From the NCBI RefSeq assembly GCF_902168175.1, contig NZ_CABHOU010000099.1, positions 1-64,000 on the forward strand: a stretch of DNA of 64,000 bases. Reading direction: 5' to 3'. The first letter of the stretch is position 1. Each line of letters opens with the position of its first letter. The stretch comes from an uncultured Chitinophaga sp. Its GTDB lineage: Bacteria; Bacteroidota; Bacteroidia; Chitinophagales; Chitinophagaceae. Positions 54,701 through 62,641 of this stretch are shown here, piece after piece. The notes beneath the pieces were generated by a model. The model made no database searches and had not been told where the DNA came from. It saw only the letters and a list, made by a program, of their open reading frames with translations. Made by a program: the position numbers and the translations under genes.

Positions 54701-55285
54701 GTTGCCATCTGTTACCGTACCCGTTACCGTTAATCTCTCTTCCTGCATTACTGTTTCAGGGATGCGGTTAACTGCTGCCGGAGCATTGGTGTTAACTGAC
54801 TGCATAGCCGGGATAGAGGCGTTTGTAGCGGACTGAGGCAAAACCGGTTTTGCCTTTTCTCTTTTGTAGATGATGTAGTGGTCGGAAGTAGCCTGCTCAG
54901 CTTCGAGGCCCAGGGGTTCCAGGAATTTGTTAAGGTAGTCGATGAGTTTTACAGAAGCAGCTTTAGCAGCAGGCGCTTCTGCGCTGATGCCGTTAACGGT
55001 GTTGCCGGTGTAGTTGATCTTTACTTTGTAACGCTGCTCCATATCGGCAAGCACGTTCTTAAGTGGAGGGCCTTGTTTAAAATTAGCGGCTACTTCATTT
55101 TGCCTGATAATTCCAGCCAGCACATGATCGTGGCCGCCATTAACAGCAGCCTGTGCGGTGGTAAACGCCCCCAGTTGCATCAGCAGGGCAAGGGTAAGCC
55201 CACCTCTGATACGACCAGCGTTAAATTCTGCCATAGCTCTAGATTTAGGTTGGTGTTGAGTTTTACAGTTGTTACGATAAGTCAT
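51728..55285 (-). CDS. SusC/RagA TonB-dependent transporter with STN signalling domain
   Basis: A 1185-aa outer-membrane transporter (start M1 or M18 at 55234). A signal sequence ends at AQAA near residue 46. An STN (secretin/TonB short N-terminal) domain follows (about 68-145: PPLKNVLADMEQRYKVKINY), then CarboxypepD_reg-like (VTGTVTDGNGDVIPGV), a plug with DVVITGYQKIDKNNYTGSA and DAAATAVYGSRASNGVLV, and a large barrel. The STN domain contacts the FecR anti-sigma encoded 120 bp upstream, so ligand binding should switch on the ECF sigma of the same operon. The substrate is unknown. Confidence 0.94.
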   Translation of the reverse strand: MTYRNNCKTQHQPKSRAMAEFNAGRIRGGLTLALLMQLGAFTTAQAAVNGGHDHVLAGIIRQNEVAANFKQGPPLKNVLADMEQRYKVKINYTGNTVNGISAEAPAAKAASVKLIDYLNKFLEPLGLEAEQATSDHYIIYKREKAKPVLPQSATNASIPAMQSVNTNAPAAVNRIPETVMQEERLTVTGTVTDGNGDVIPGVSVFVKGTGNGVSTNNDGKFQLGGVPKNAIVVVRIIGYKAQEFTITRNMTLVVKLENDIKSMKDVVITGYQKIDKNNYTGSAITISGEELKRFNPQNILQGIQSFDPSFKLIENNIAGSNPNQLPNINMRGSTALPSGTNVQLSRNQMASVTNMPMFIMDGYQVGIQTIWDLDINRIAAVTLLKDAAATAVYGSRASNGVLVFITKPPAEGEIQVFYNYELNVTNPDLSAYSVLNGRDKLEYERLAGLYTENQVDSRDALEAKYYAKYKNVLSGVNTYWLSQPLSTDFGHKHSLSVQGGSKSFRYGVDGRYQTNKGVMAGSGRDRYSFGTNLSYNLDQNKLVFRNSFTISQVKGTESPYGSFSNFVYMNPYYPMKDSMGRLVREVDKWNYRGGAGNGALTSTTLNPLWEGQIGNFNKSSYLEFIDNFAADYNFSQALRLQGNISLTKRTTQSDRFISPLSNEFFNMTGDDLKDRGRYYYDALNETQVDGNLSLNFNKTLGHNIFNVALGTSMQTRKSDRKSIEAKGFTNDRFTDINFARKYEDKAPGGDRSEERLAGWFGTVNYSYQNRLLMDATIRTDGSSKFGTDSRMATFWSYGLGWNLHNESFLKNTFVNQFKVRATTGLTGDVNFPAYLSNTTYSYYTGDWYSSGVGAVFTAYGNSTLKWQRTQNYDLGAEISLFKDRLYLAPRYYYKHTKDLLADVNVPPSAGFNSYKENMGEMVNKGYEFNIRANVIRKKNFSVNLNANMQHMNNEITKISNALKAYNDEVDKQQNDNAELRSVPLLRYKEGESVYTYYAVRSLGIDPENGKEIFLTLDGKRTYEYDVRNTVAVGNSNPFMDGYFGGSVVWGAFMVEVSFYTKFGGDTYNQTLIDRVENANPWYNVDSRAMAERWKKPGDVTFYKDIANRDETRTTSRFIQDENRVELKSVYLSYDAPQQVFSRLKVKSLRLSAAMNDLGYWSSIRAERGIDYPFARSFTFSLSTRF

Positions 55286-55405
55286 CTTTGCATTTAACTT
55301 AAAAATCCCTGAACATTTTTAATTCCTGCAGGCAAGGCACAGCCCTCCCGCTTTCGCAGAATTCTCTAAAAAGGCACTTTATTTCTTATTGGTTATTCTA
55401 CAGTT

Positions 55406-56461
55406 CTACTGCTTGCTGATCTCGTAAACGCCGGTTTCTTTCCTGTTAATCTTAATATCAAATGATCTGGATAACGTTTTAAAGAATACATCAATGTTAT
55501 CCATCGGTATACTTCCTGTAAACGTTTGCCCGTTCAGGGCCGTATCTTGAAGGTTAATGATGACGCCCATGTTATCGTGCAGTGATTTGATGACTTCCGG
55601 GACCGGTATGTCATGAAAGGTAAGCACATTGGTACGCCAGGATGAATATTCTTCCGGATTCACGCGTTTGGTCGCCAGTTCCGCAGTTGCGGCGGAATAC
55701 ACGATCATATCGCCCGGTTTCATTGTAATTGGTTTATGTTGCTGGGCAGCGGTTGATGAACTGCCATTCAGTTTTAATTTTACTACACCATTGTTAAGCA
55801 CTACCTGCGTTTTTACGCGCCTGGTGTTTACGTTAAACTCGGTGCCCACCACTTGTATATCTACATCATTGGTGTGTACTACGAAGTGCTGGTTATTGCT
55901 TTTGTGCATGACGGTGAAAAATGCTTCTCCCGTTACCCACACCTCACGATCGCCTGTATCTCCCCAGCTTTCATCGTAAGTAATGGTTGAATTCACGTTC
56001 AGCCTCACTACCGAATTATCGGGTAATACGATGGTTTTCATTTCGCCCATGGCAGTGGCGTAATCCACTTTGCCTTTAGGATAAAGGAACACAGCAGCCA
56101 GTGCAGCGATCAGTAAACCTGCCACAGCGGCGGCATATCCAAGCGCGCGACGGGTGTGTTTCCTGGCAGGACTACCTGGCATCTGCACTACACGGGCGCT
56201 GTTACCGATAAGCCTGCCGGCATCCATACTCTTCATAATTCGCTCCCACACTAACGTTTCGTCGTTCGGCAACGGCTTACTGCCGGGTGTTGCCAGTAAC
56301 AACAGTATCTCACGGGCCTCTTTCACATTTCCTTCCTGAACAGGATTATCGGCTACCCAGGTTTCCCAGAAAGTGGCAGCAGCTTCGTCCTGATCTAACA
56401 CCCATGATCTAAAAGTCGGGTGCTCTAAAAAGTCTTCGATCTTGTATTCCCTTAACGTCAT
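55406..56461 (-). CDS. FecR-family anti-sigma regulator
   Basis: A 351-aa inner-membrane regulator with a cytoplasmic N-terminal anti-sigma part, a single transmembrane helix (about 105-127, GYAAAVAGLLIAALAAVFLY), a periplasmic FecR domain (IVLPDNSVVRLNVNSTITY, GEAFFTV) and a DUF4974-like C-terminal domain (LTFHDIPVPEVIKSL). It carries the signal from the STN domain of the SusC protein to the ECF sigma factor. It is 152 bp after the sigma gene and 120 bp before susC. Confidence 0.93.
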   Translation of the reverse strand: MTLREYKIEDFLEHPTFRSWVLDQDEAAATFWETWVADNPVQEGNVKEAREILLLLATPGSKPLPNDETLVWERIMKSMDAGRLIGNSARVVQMPGSPARKHTRRALGYAAAVAGLLIAALAAVFLYPKGKVDYATAMGEMKTIVLPDNSVVRLNVNSTITYDESWGDTGDREVWVTGEAFFTVMHKSNNQHFVVHTNDVDIQVVGTEFNVNTRRVKTQVVLNNGVVKLKLNGSSSTAAQQHKPITMKPGDMIVYSAATAELATKRVNPEEYSSWRTNVLTFHDIPVPEVIKSLHDNMGVIINLQDTALNGQTFTGSIPMDNIDVFFKTLSRSFDIKINRKETGVYEISKQ

Positions 56462-56613
56462 TATTGATACTTATCTATACAAAGAGAGAAATGATTGAAA
56501 TCTTAGCGTCTTTTTTAACCTTTTTATAACTTTTTTCTAAATGGCTTATAATGAGGCCCTTCGAAATAGTAAAAGTTGGCTGTATTGGGAAAACGGCAAG
56601 GGAGAAAAGTAGC

Positions 56614-57258
56614 CTACCGGCCAAAAACAAGGTAAAATGACGTACCGGCCAGTAATAAAAGCTTATCGCTGTTCTTCTTTAAAAAGTTAAGGGCTTTGGA
56701 AAGCAGTACATAGGTAGAGTTCACGCTCAGCGACATTATTTCCGCCGTTTCTTTGGTATCGAAGCCTTCGTAGTAGCGCAGGTAAAGGATTTCCTGCTGG
56801 CGCGCGGGTAGTTTTTTCATGACCTTCGCCAACTTCTGGCGCAGCTCCAGGTCGGATTGGCGACCGATAATAACATCTTCGTGTGAGCCGGTGAAGTGAC
56901 TGAGCATCGATTCGTTATCGAACAGCTTTTGCAGCAGGTTTTTCTGAATATGGCTGGCGATTTTACGTTTGAGGCTCGCCATCAGGTAATATTTAATATT
57001 ATCTGTTACAGACAAACGCTCCCTGCCCAGCCAGATACCCACGAAAAGATCATGTATACAATCTTTTACCAGGCTCTCGTCGGTATTAAACCTTGTGCCA
57101 TAATTAAAAAGTGAATGGAAATAACGGCTGTATATGAAAGCAAGGGCGTCCTTATCGCCTTCAATTACCTTGGTCCAAAGCTCTTTATCATTCAGGCTGC
57201 CGTACAAATCGTCCGGATTTAAAGTTTGGTCATTTCTATTTGCAATACTCCTGTTCAA
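56614..57258 (-). CDS. ECF RNA polymerase sigma factor (Bacteroidota expansion type)
   Basis: A 214-aa sigma-70 family factor with region 2 (DKDALAFIYSRYFHSLFNYG, VKDCIHDLFVGIW) and region 4 (LPARQQEILYLRYYEGFDTKETAEIM, SVNSTYVLLSKAL). No in-frame ATG precedes region 2; the frame opens at TTG 57258 after an in-frame stop, and another TTG at 57207 sits just before the first helix, so the true start is a non-ATG codon. It heads the operon with FecR and the SusC/D genes. The C-terminal hydrophobic tail is short and unusual (LLLAGTSFYLVFG). Confidence 0.92.
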   Translation of the reverse strand: MNRSIANRNDQTLNPDDLYGSLNDKELWTKVIEGDKDALAFIYSRYFHSLFNYGTRFNTDESLVKDCIHDLFVGIWLGRERLSVTDNIKYYLMASLKRKIASHIQKNLLQKLFDNESMLSHFTGSHEDVIIGRQSDLELRQKLAKVMKKLPARQQEILYLRYYEGFDTKETAEIMSLSVNSTYVLLSKALNFLKKNSDKLLLLAGTSFYLVFGR

Positions 57259-57527
57259 TCTTCTCTAAAGATATGAACACGTGCGTTAGTATCCAACTGT
57301 TCATGTTTTTAGATGACATTTCAATGATGGACGAATGGCGGGAATAACTGTCTGAATCACACGAAATTCAGAATATTTAGTATATGTTGGCCCGCCCACA
57401 GGTGGCATCAGCCATATTTGTAAAGAAATTTGCCATTACATGCAATATCTGCAGGGGCGGTACGTCCTCATGGTAGCTGCTACGGGACACCGCCCGATAA
57501 AAGCTTTGTACAACTTATTTTCCAGAT

Positions 57528-57992
57528 ATGTACCCTTGGTTATTATTTGCACATTCTGTATGCCGCTGGCTGGTCGTAGCCAGTTTACTATATGCTATAT
57601 TCGTGGCCCTGCGGGGTTATACCGGCCGGCGGAGCTTTTCGCCTTCCAACGACCTGGTACGGCATGCCACGGCTACGATCGCTCACGTACAGCTGACAAT
57701 CGGTTTTGTCCTGTATTTTAACAGCCCGTTCATCCTGTATTTCAGGTCGCATTTCCGCGAAGCCATTCAGCAACCGGGTTACCTTTTTTTCGGTGTCATA
57801 CATATCCTGCTGATGACGCTCTCCGTAGTACTTATTACCATCACTTCCTCTGTCACTAAAAGAACAACGACCGACCAGCGGAAATTCCTGCTGATGTTAA
57901 TTGGGTTCACCATCGCATTTATCATTATCTTCATCGCTATTCCATGGCCGTTTTCTCCTTTATCTCACCGGCCATATTTAAGAACTATATAA
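57528..57992 (+). CDS. Four-helix integral membrane protein, function unknown
   Basis: A 154-aa polytopic membrane protein with four hydrophobic helices (about 5-22, 45-65, 83-103, 120-142). The C-terminus reads PWPFSPLSHRPYLRTI, a pattern I have seen in small Bacteroidota membrane proteins; the family has no name I can give. It is followed 2 bp later by a DUF3817 gene, so the two are likely co-transcribed. Confidence 0.78.
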   Translation: MYPWLLFAHSVCRWLVVASLLYAIFVALRGYTGRRSFSPSNDLVRHATATIAHVQLTIGFVLYFNSPFILYFRSHFREAIQQPGYLFFGVIHILLMTLSVVLITITSSVTKRTTTDQRKFLLMLIGFTIAFIIIFIAIPWPFSPLSHRPYLRTI

Positions 57993-57994
57993 TC

Positions 57995-58303
57995 ATGCTT
58001 ACTTTATTCAAAACAAATATCGGCCGCCTGCGCATCATTAGTTTCCTGGAAGGTATATCGCTGCTGCTGCTCCTGTTCATTGCCATGCCGCTTAAATACC
58101 TGGCCAACGATCCTTCTCTTGTAAAATCTGTGGGCCTTGTACACGGCATATTGTTTATATTATTTGTGCTGAATACAATGAGTGTGGCAATAGAATATCG
58201 CTGGAAGTTTTTCAGCACTACATGGAAGGTGTTGTTATCCTGCATCATTCCGTTCGGGACGTTTTATATTGACAAGAAGATACTGAGGCGTTACGAGGCG
58301 TAA
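57995..58303 (+). CDS. DUF3817-family membrane protein
   Basis: A 102-aa protein starting at ATG 57995 (MLTLFKTNIGRLRIISF). The motif FLEGISLLLLLFIAMPLKY and GLVHGILFILFVLN are family marks, with three helices. The family is found widely, often as an accessory to a MerR or TetR gene; its function is unknown. It overlaps an open frame of the previous gene only in another frame. Confidence 0.88.
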   Translation: MLTLFKTNIGRLRIISFLEGISLLLLLFIAMPLKYLANDPSLVKSVGLVHGILFILFVLNTMSVAIEYRWKFFSTTWKVLLSCIIPFGTFYIDKKILRRYEA

Positions 58304-58340
58304 AGGGGTTATCTTTATTCCATACGAAAAGCCCATCGTC

Positions 58341-58829
58341 ATGGACCACTCAATGAAGCAAATCATCTGGCACCAATGCGGTGCCGCTATTGACATGCTG
58401 GAGAATGCCATAAAAGCATGCCCCGATCATCTTTGGGATACGAAAGACCAGTTCTGGTACATTGCCTATCACACTTTATTTTACCTGGATTATACAAGTG
58501 ACGGCTCGCCTGCCACCTTTGCGCCACCATCACCTTATACCTTGTCGGAATTTGACCCTACAGGTATAATACCGGATACGGTGTATACAAAAGAGAACCT
58601 CCTCATTTACCTGCAACATGGGCGGCAGAAATGCCACGACCGTATGACGTCTTTAACGCCCGAAGAGGCGGAAGCACGGTTCGACGATTATAAGAACTAC
58701 AGCGTTATCGAACGTATGGTCTATAATATGCGGCATGTGCAACATCATGCGGCGCAGCTGAACCTGTTATTACGACAAGGTGGTGCAGAGCCTCCCGGCT
58801 GGGTATCGCGCAGTGGTATGCCCTTATAA
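58341..58829 (+). CDS. DinB-superfamily protein
   Basis: A 162-aa protein of the DinB four-helix-bundle metal-binding fold. Likely metal-binding His residues are in YIAYHTLFYLDY near 44-51 and MRHVQHHAAQLN near 133-139. The DinB-like family comprises damage-inducible proteins and bacillithiol- or mycothiol-type thiol transferases; Bacteroidota members may use bacillithiol. The start MDHSMKQ is one of two candidates. It is closed by a terminator 3 bp downstream. Confidence 0.85.
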   Translation: MDHSMKQIIWHQCGAAIDMLENAIKACPDHLWDTKDQFWYIAYHTLFYLDYTSDGSPATFAPPSPYTLSEFDPTGIIPDTVYTKENLLIYLQHGRQKCHDRMTSLTPEEAEARFDDYKNYSVIERMVYNMRHVQHHAAQLNLLLRQGGAEPPGWVSRSGMPL

Positions 58830-58831
58830 AG

Positions 58832-58865
58832 AAAAGGCTCCGGACCTTACGACCCGGAGCCTTTT
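58832..58865. terminator. Bidirectional terminator
   Basis: AAAAGGCTCCGG (58832-58843) pairs perfectly with CCGGAGCCTTTT (58854-58865). It lies between the convergent DinB and DUF1080 genes. Confidence 0.9.
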
Positions 58866-58883
58866 ATATGATAACACCTGGAA

Positions 58884-59846
58884 TTACTTCGCAGGCGTAA
58901 TTACGATCTTCCTGAACTCTATCGGGCCATGATCGCCCTGGATGTAGATGGGGCCTGGTTCGCCTTCGTTGCTGTCCAGCGCGCCGCCTGTAATACCGGG
59001 AATTTCCTGGTTATTGATCACCGTTTTGCCGTTTACCACGATGGTAACCATGCGGCCGATCAATGTTATATCATACGACTGCCAGGTATTAGGACCAGTT
59101 GCTGCGATCTCACTTGGTGTAAGGAAACCGTATACACCGCTGTACAATACGCTGGAAGGATGTGCATCGGCAGGGCTGTCTTCGATCTGTACTTCGTGAC
59201 GGCCTCTTAAGTATACACCGCTGTTGCTACCTTTCTGGTAACGAAACTCCACATGCAGTTTAAAGTCGGTGAACTTCTGATCAGATATCAGGTTGCTGCC
59301 GGAACGGGCGCTGGTCAAAATGCCGTTCTTTACTTCCCATTGTTTGGTATTACCAGGCTGGTTCCAACCGGTTAAATCTTTCCCATTAAACAGGCTGATG
59401 GCCTTACCCCATGCAGGAGCGGCTGTTCTCTTTAAATAAGGGGCTTTTACGCCTTTCCAGTTGTATTTTTTGCCTTCGCTGGTAGTGATGGTACCCTCGA
59501 TACCGCTACCGGCCAGGGCACCTTCGATCACGAAGTCCTGGTTGCCACCTTCCCATTGCGGAGGAATGGTAAAGCTGAACTTACCGTTATCAAAGTTTAC
59601 TTTCGCTACAGGACGTGCGCTGCCAGAACCGCCTACGAAATAACCTACCAGGGTACGGGTACCCGACAACTTCACTTCCAGCCAGGAAGGAACCTGTTTA
59701 CCATTCTCATCTACTGTGATATCCCAGCGGCCGATAAGATCTTTCGCCTCTGCTTTTACTGCTGTTACGGCAGCCTTACTAACGGTAGCCGTTGCTGTGC
59801 TTAATGTTACCAGGCAGCTGAGGCCCAGTGCTAGAAACCTATTCAT
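58884..59846 (-). CDS. DUF1080 / 3-keto-disaccharide hydrolase-family protein with extra N-terminal beta domain
   Basis: A secreted 320-aa protein with signal peptide 1-24. Residues about 35-135 form a lipocalin- or jelly-roll-like beta domain (LIGRWDITVDENGKQVPSWL, GYFVGGSGSARP). The C-terminal half (about 145-318) is a DUF1080 domain: ISLFNGKDLTGWNQPGN, SNSGVYLRGRHEVQIED and EFRKIVI. It is unlinked to the 3-keto operon, more than 30 kb away. It may act on another glycoside. It is monocistronic. Confidence 0.9.
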   Translation of the reverse strand: MNRFLALGLSCLVTLSTATATVSKAAVTAVKAEAKDLIGRWDITVDENGKQVPSWLEVKLSGTRTLVGYFVGGSGSARPVAKVNFDNGKFSFTIPPQWEGGNQDFVIEGALAGSGIEGTITTSEGKKYNWKGVKAPYLKRTAAPAWGKAISLFNGKDLTGWNQPGNTKQWEVKNGILTSARSGSNLISDQKFTDFKLHVEFRYQKGSNSGVYLRGRHEVQIEDSPADAHPSSVLYSGVYGFLTPSEIAATGPNTWQSYDITLIGRMVTIVVNGKTVINNQEIPGITGGALDSNEGEPGPIYIQGDHGPIEFRKIVITPAK

Positions 59847-59979
59847 ATATTACGGTTGTTTTTTTGTGTCCGGAAATTCTCATGCATAACGTGGTAACAA
59901 GGTAGTGATTATTTGTTTTTAAACAAACGGGGGCTATGATGGAGTAAGTGTACGGGAACCTTGCGCGTTACAGGCCCCA

Positions 59980-60474
59980 TCAACCAATCATCAACTTCTT
60001 CCGCATCCTGTAATTACTGATCATCACCCCGTTGATCACATACTCGTTCTCTTTCTCTACCACGAAACCTTTACCTTCAAAAAAGCGCCGGGCGGTTTTA
60101 CTTACATCTGATGTGAGGGCCAATTTAAACTGTTCAATCGCCTTCTGCTCCAGCGCTGCATAAATTGCAGAACCCACGCCCTTACCAGGATATGCTGCAG
60201 CGGTATACATAAAATCGATATAGTCGCCGTCGCGCAATGATCCGAAACCAGCTGTATTGCCGTCGATTTCCGCTATAAGAAAGTATTGGGTCTGCAATGC
60301 CGCCTGCCAACGTGCGGTATGCTCAATCGACTTTTTCCAAACCTCCCGCTGCGCGTCATCATAATCGGCTTTACAGGTATTGTCGATAGTTTCTACGTAC
60401 AACGTCTGCAGCCGGGGCAGATCGTCCATTTGTGCGCGGCGCAGCATTATCCGGGAAGCTCCATTCATCTTCAT
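59980..60474 (-). CDS. GNAT-family N-acetyltransferase
   Basis: A 164-aa acetyl-CoA-dependent transferase. The acetyl-CoA-binding motif A reads DFMYTAAAYPGKGVGSAIYAAL (two parts, near 93-112) and the C-terminal beta strand and ARRFFEGKGFVVEKENEYVIN follow. The N-terminal part begins IMLRRAQMDDLPRLQTLYVET. The acceptor is unknown. It lies 24 bp downstream of the CAT-like gene and shares its direction. Confidence 0.9.
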   Translation of the reverse strand: MKMNGASRIMLRRAQMDDLPRLQTLYVETIDNTCKADYDDAQREVWKKSIEHTARWQAALQTQYFLIAEIDGNTAGFGSLRDGDYIDFMYTAAAYPGKGVGSAIYAALEQKAIEQFKLALTSDVSKTARRFFEGKGFVVEKENEYVINGVMISNYRMRKKLMIG

Positions 60475-60498
60475 GCTTAAAAATAATCCGTTTTTACG

Positions 60499-61119
60499 TT
60501 ACCTCATTAACTCCTCCAGCAAATCCACAAACTTAGCAACATCGTGCCCATCCATCAGCGCATGATGTACGTGTATTGATACGGGCATCAGTTTTCTGCC
60601 GCCATGTTCTCTCATCTTACCAAAAGATACCTTCGGACAGCTGTCTTCAAATGTAAAGCTACGCGCGTGCGATACACTGGTGAAGCTAAGCCAGGGCATG
60701 GCGCTGCAATGCAGTACATTCTGACCGGCGACTGAGGGCACGAGGCCTGTGCTGTGCTGCACTCTCTTTATTTCCTGCCTGCCGGCATCTTCGAATATTA
60801 AAAAGTCTTCGTGGTAATCGATGTAAGAAAAGCCAAATGTACCATCCGGGCGATTAATCGTGGGCGATGCATGCACCACATCATATATCCATACCTGACC
60901 CTGATCAATACGGTAGCGGAATGGCTTGGTTTGATTGGCCGCCTGTAACGTAGCATGCAGGTAATGCAGGAAGAAGGATGTATTGCTTTGTTTTGCACGC
61001 TGGTAAGCACCGGTGCAATCCACCTCCACACATACGCCGAAAAACGGCTCGTCGAAACGGCGAAAGAATGCGTAATGTTCTTTTCGCGACCAACTTTCAA
61101 TATCCAGTAATTGTTTCAT
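60499..61119 (-). CDS. Chloramphenicol acetyltransferase-family protein (CatA type)
   Basis: A 206-aa trimeric-CAT-fold protein. ATG 61119 (MKQLLDIESWSRKEHYAFF) matches the family N-terminus. The catalytic motif HVHHALMDGHDV places His 186 and Asp 190 with the same spacing as the CAT active site. FVDLLEELMR is the typical C-terminus. Whether it acetylates chloramphenicol cannot be told; chromosomal members often act on other acceptors. It is divergent from the Crp-type regulator across a 74-bp gap containing an inverted repeat. Confidence 0.9.
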   Translation of the reverse strand: MKQLLDIESWSRKEHYAFFRRFDEPFFGVCVEVDCTGAYQRAKQSNTSFFLHYLHATLQAANQTKPFRYRIDQGQVWIYDVVHASPTINRPDGTFGFSYIDYHEDFLIFEDAGRQEIKRVQHSTGLVPSVAGQNVLHCSAMPWLSFTSVSHARSFTFEDSCPKVSFGKMREHGGRKLMPVSIHVHHALMDGHDVAKFVDLLEELMR

Positions 61120-61168
61120 TTCTTTAACTTTAATGGCAGGCAAAGCTATTTTACACACCAAAGAAAAA

Positions 61169-61184
61169 CGGGACATTTGTCCCG
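61169..61184. promoter_or_regulatory. Candidate operator between CAT and Crp-family genes
   Basis: CGGGACA (61169-61175), TT, TGTCCCG (61178-61184): 7-bp perfect arms ten bases before the Crp ATG. It lies in a 74-bp intergenic region between divergent genes, where a Crp/Fnr-type factor could bind and control itself. Confidence 0.55.
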
Positions 61185-61193
61185 GCCGGAATT

Positions 61194-61838
61194 ATGTTAT
61201 TCACCAATCCTGATTTTTCTGCTTACATGGAGCAACTGGCCGGTAGTAGCCAGGGCGGGCATATCGCTACCAGGCAATACGCGCCCGGCGCGATGCTATT
61301 GAGGCAGGGAGAGAACATCCACCATGTATACATCATCCGCGAGGGTATTACCAAATGTTATATGCGGGAAGAGAATGGGAAAGATTTCATTTTCGAGTTT
61401 CTGGGGCAGGGAGAAGTAACGGGGGAGCTGGAAGTGATCCGTAAGGCAGCATGCCTTTGCACGATAGAAGCCATTACGCCCGTAAGTGCCTGGGCCATCC
61501 CGAGGGATTTGTTTTCCTCGTGGCTGTACAAAGACGCCACCTTAAACAGGCTGGTGATGGAAGAATTGGCAACCAGGCTGGCTCAAACCTGTATCCGCGC
61601 CTCGTACCAACAGATATACCCACTGGAGTACGGCTTGCTGCGCTTCCTGGTACTGATCGACCAGCAGCAACTGCATCTATCTAAAAAAGATATTGCCGGT
61701 TATCTTGCTATTTCGGTGCGCAGCTTTAACCGCACCGTCAAACAACTGCGCGAAAAGAAAGTGCTGGCTACGGAAGGACTTCAGCTCCACCTCAGCGAAC
61801 AACAGCTGGAGGCTTTACTGCGCCGGTTCGACGATTAA
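61194..61838 (+). CDS. Crp/Fnr-family transcription regulator
   Basis: A 214-aa protein with an N-terminal cyclic-nucleotide-binding-like domain (PGAMLLRQGENIHHVYIIREG, FEFLGQGEVTGEL) and a C-terminal winged HTH (LSKKDIAGYLAISVRSFNRTVKQL). There is no Cys set for an Fe-S cluster, and no match to cAMP contacts can be shown. It is divergent from the CAT-type gene, and a possible operator sits just before its start. Its 3' end overlaps the next gene by four bases. Confidence 0.92.
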   Translation: MLFTNPDFSAYMEQLAGSSQGGHIATRQYAPGAMLLRQGENIHHVYIIREGITKCYMREENGKDFIFEFLGQGEVTGELEVIRKAACLCTIEAITPVSAWAIPRDLFSSWLYKDATLNRLVMEELATRLAQTCIRASYQQIYPLEYGLLRFLVLIDQQQLHLSKKDIAGYLAISVRSFNRTVKQLREKKVLATEGLQLHLSEQQLEALLRRFDD

Positions 61839-62599
61839 CCCAGGGCGAGTATTTTGGCGCAGCCGCCGTATTTCAGGGGCTTTACATAACCATTTTCCAT
61901 ATTACCGGTTTCTATGCCTATACTCAACACCAGGCTCTCCTCTTCAGTTAATGGCGAACCGGCAGGCATTTGTAGCGTTAACACGTTCTTTTCCGCAAAT
62001 TCATTCACCGGCAACCAGGCTGTTTCTGCTACTGCTGCGTGTCCAGGTGCCGTACCACCATCATCTGTAATACATCCCAGCACGACAATAATCCGGTAAA
62101 AAGACTGTTTCCACGGCACCCTGAAATTACCGCCAGGGGCCAGGTGGGGCAAGTGTACCGTAGCACTGAGCTTGTCACGTTCAATGCTATAATGAACGGG
62201 GGAGTTGATCACACTTTCAAAAGGCAATTCCCGATGGAGAGAAAACCCTTCAAGCAAGTAAGGGTGCTGAGAGAACAAAACGTTCCTCTTACCGGGTAAG
62301 TTATCGACATCTTTAGCCTGTGCCTGCCGCGCCCTGCTGGTAAGTACAGATGTAAAATTATAATCGGCCAGGTGCCTCACAGGCAATATTGCCGCCCGTA
62401 TGCCACTAACGACCTCAGCACATAGTGCAAAGTCGGCATTACTGTCGCGTGTGCCTTTAAAGCTCGGGGATGTTTTGATCTTTTCTTTTGAGGCGCCGCC
62501 TTTTTGGCGCACTACGATCTTATCGGTGCCGCGCATGGTATAAGCACTGAGGTTGCCTACGCTGCCCGTGAATTGAAGTCCGTTTTTTAATATGGCCAT
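61835..62599 (-). CDS. Conserved hypothetical protein (MAILKNG family)
   Basis: A 254-aa soluble protein starting MAILKNGLQFTGSVGNLSAY. Bacteroidota carry a family of conserved proteins with this kind of N-terminus, small basic-to-neutral and Gly-rich early on (MRGTDKIVVRQKGG), whose role is unknown. The C-terminal half holds a beta-rich stretch (RVPWKQSFYRIIVVLGCITDD). No signal peptide or membrane segment. It overlaps the Crp gene end to end by 4 bp, and its start lies next to the second fold-back array. Confidence 0.7.
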   Translation of the reverse strand: MAILKNGLQFTGSVGNLSAYTMRGTDKIVVRQKGGASKEKIKTSPSFKGTRDSNADFALCAEVVSGIRAAILPVRHLADYNFTSVLTSRARQAQAKDVDNLPGKRNVLFSQHPYLLEGFSLHRELPFESVINSPVHYSIERDKLSATVHLPHLAPGGNFRVPWKQSFYRIIVVLGCITDDGGTAPGHAAVAETAWLPVNEFAEKNVLTLQMPAGSPLTEEESLVLSIGIETGNMENGYVKPLKYGGCAKILALG

Positions 62600-62641
62600 G
62601 GTTGAAAAGCTTTTATACTTCCTATATACGTTCCTTATAAG

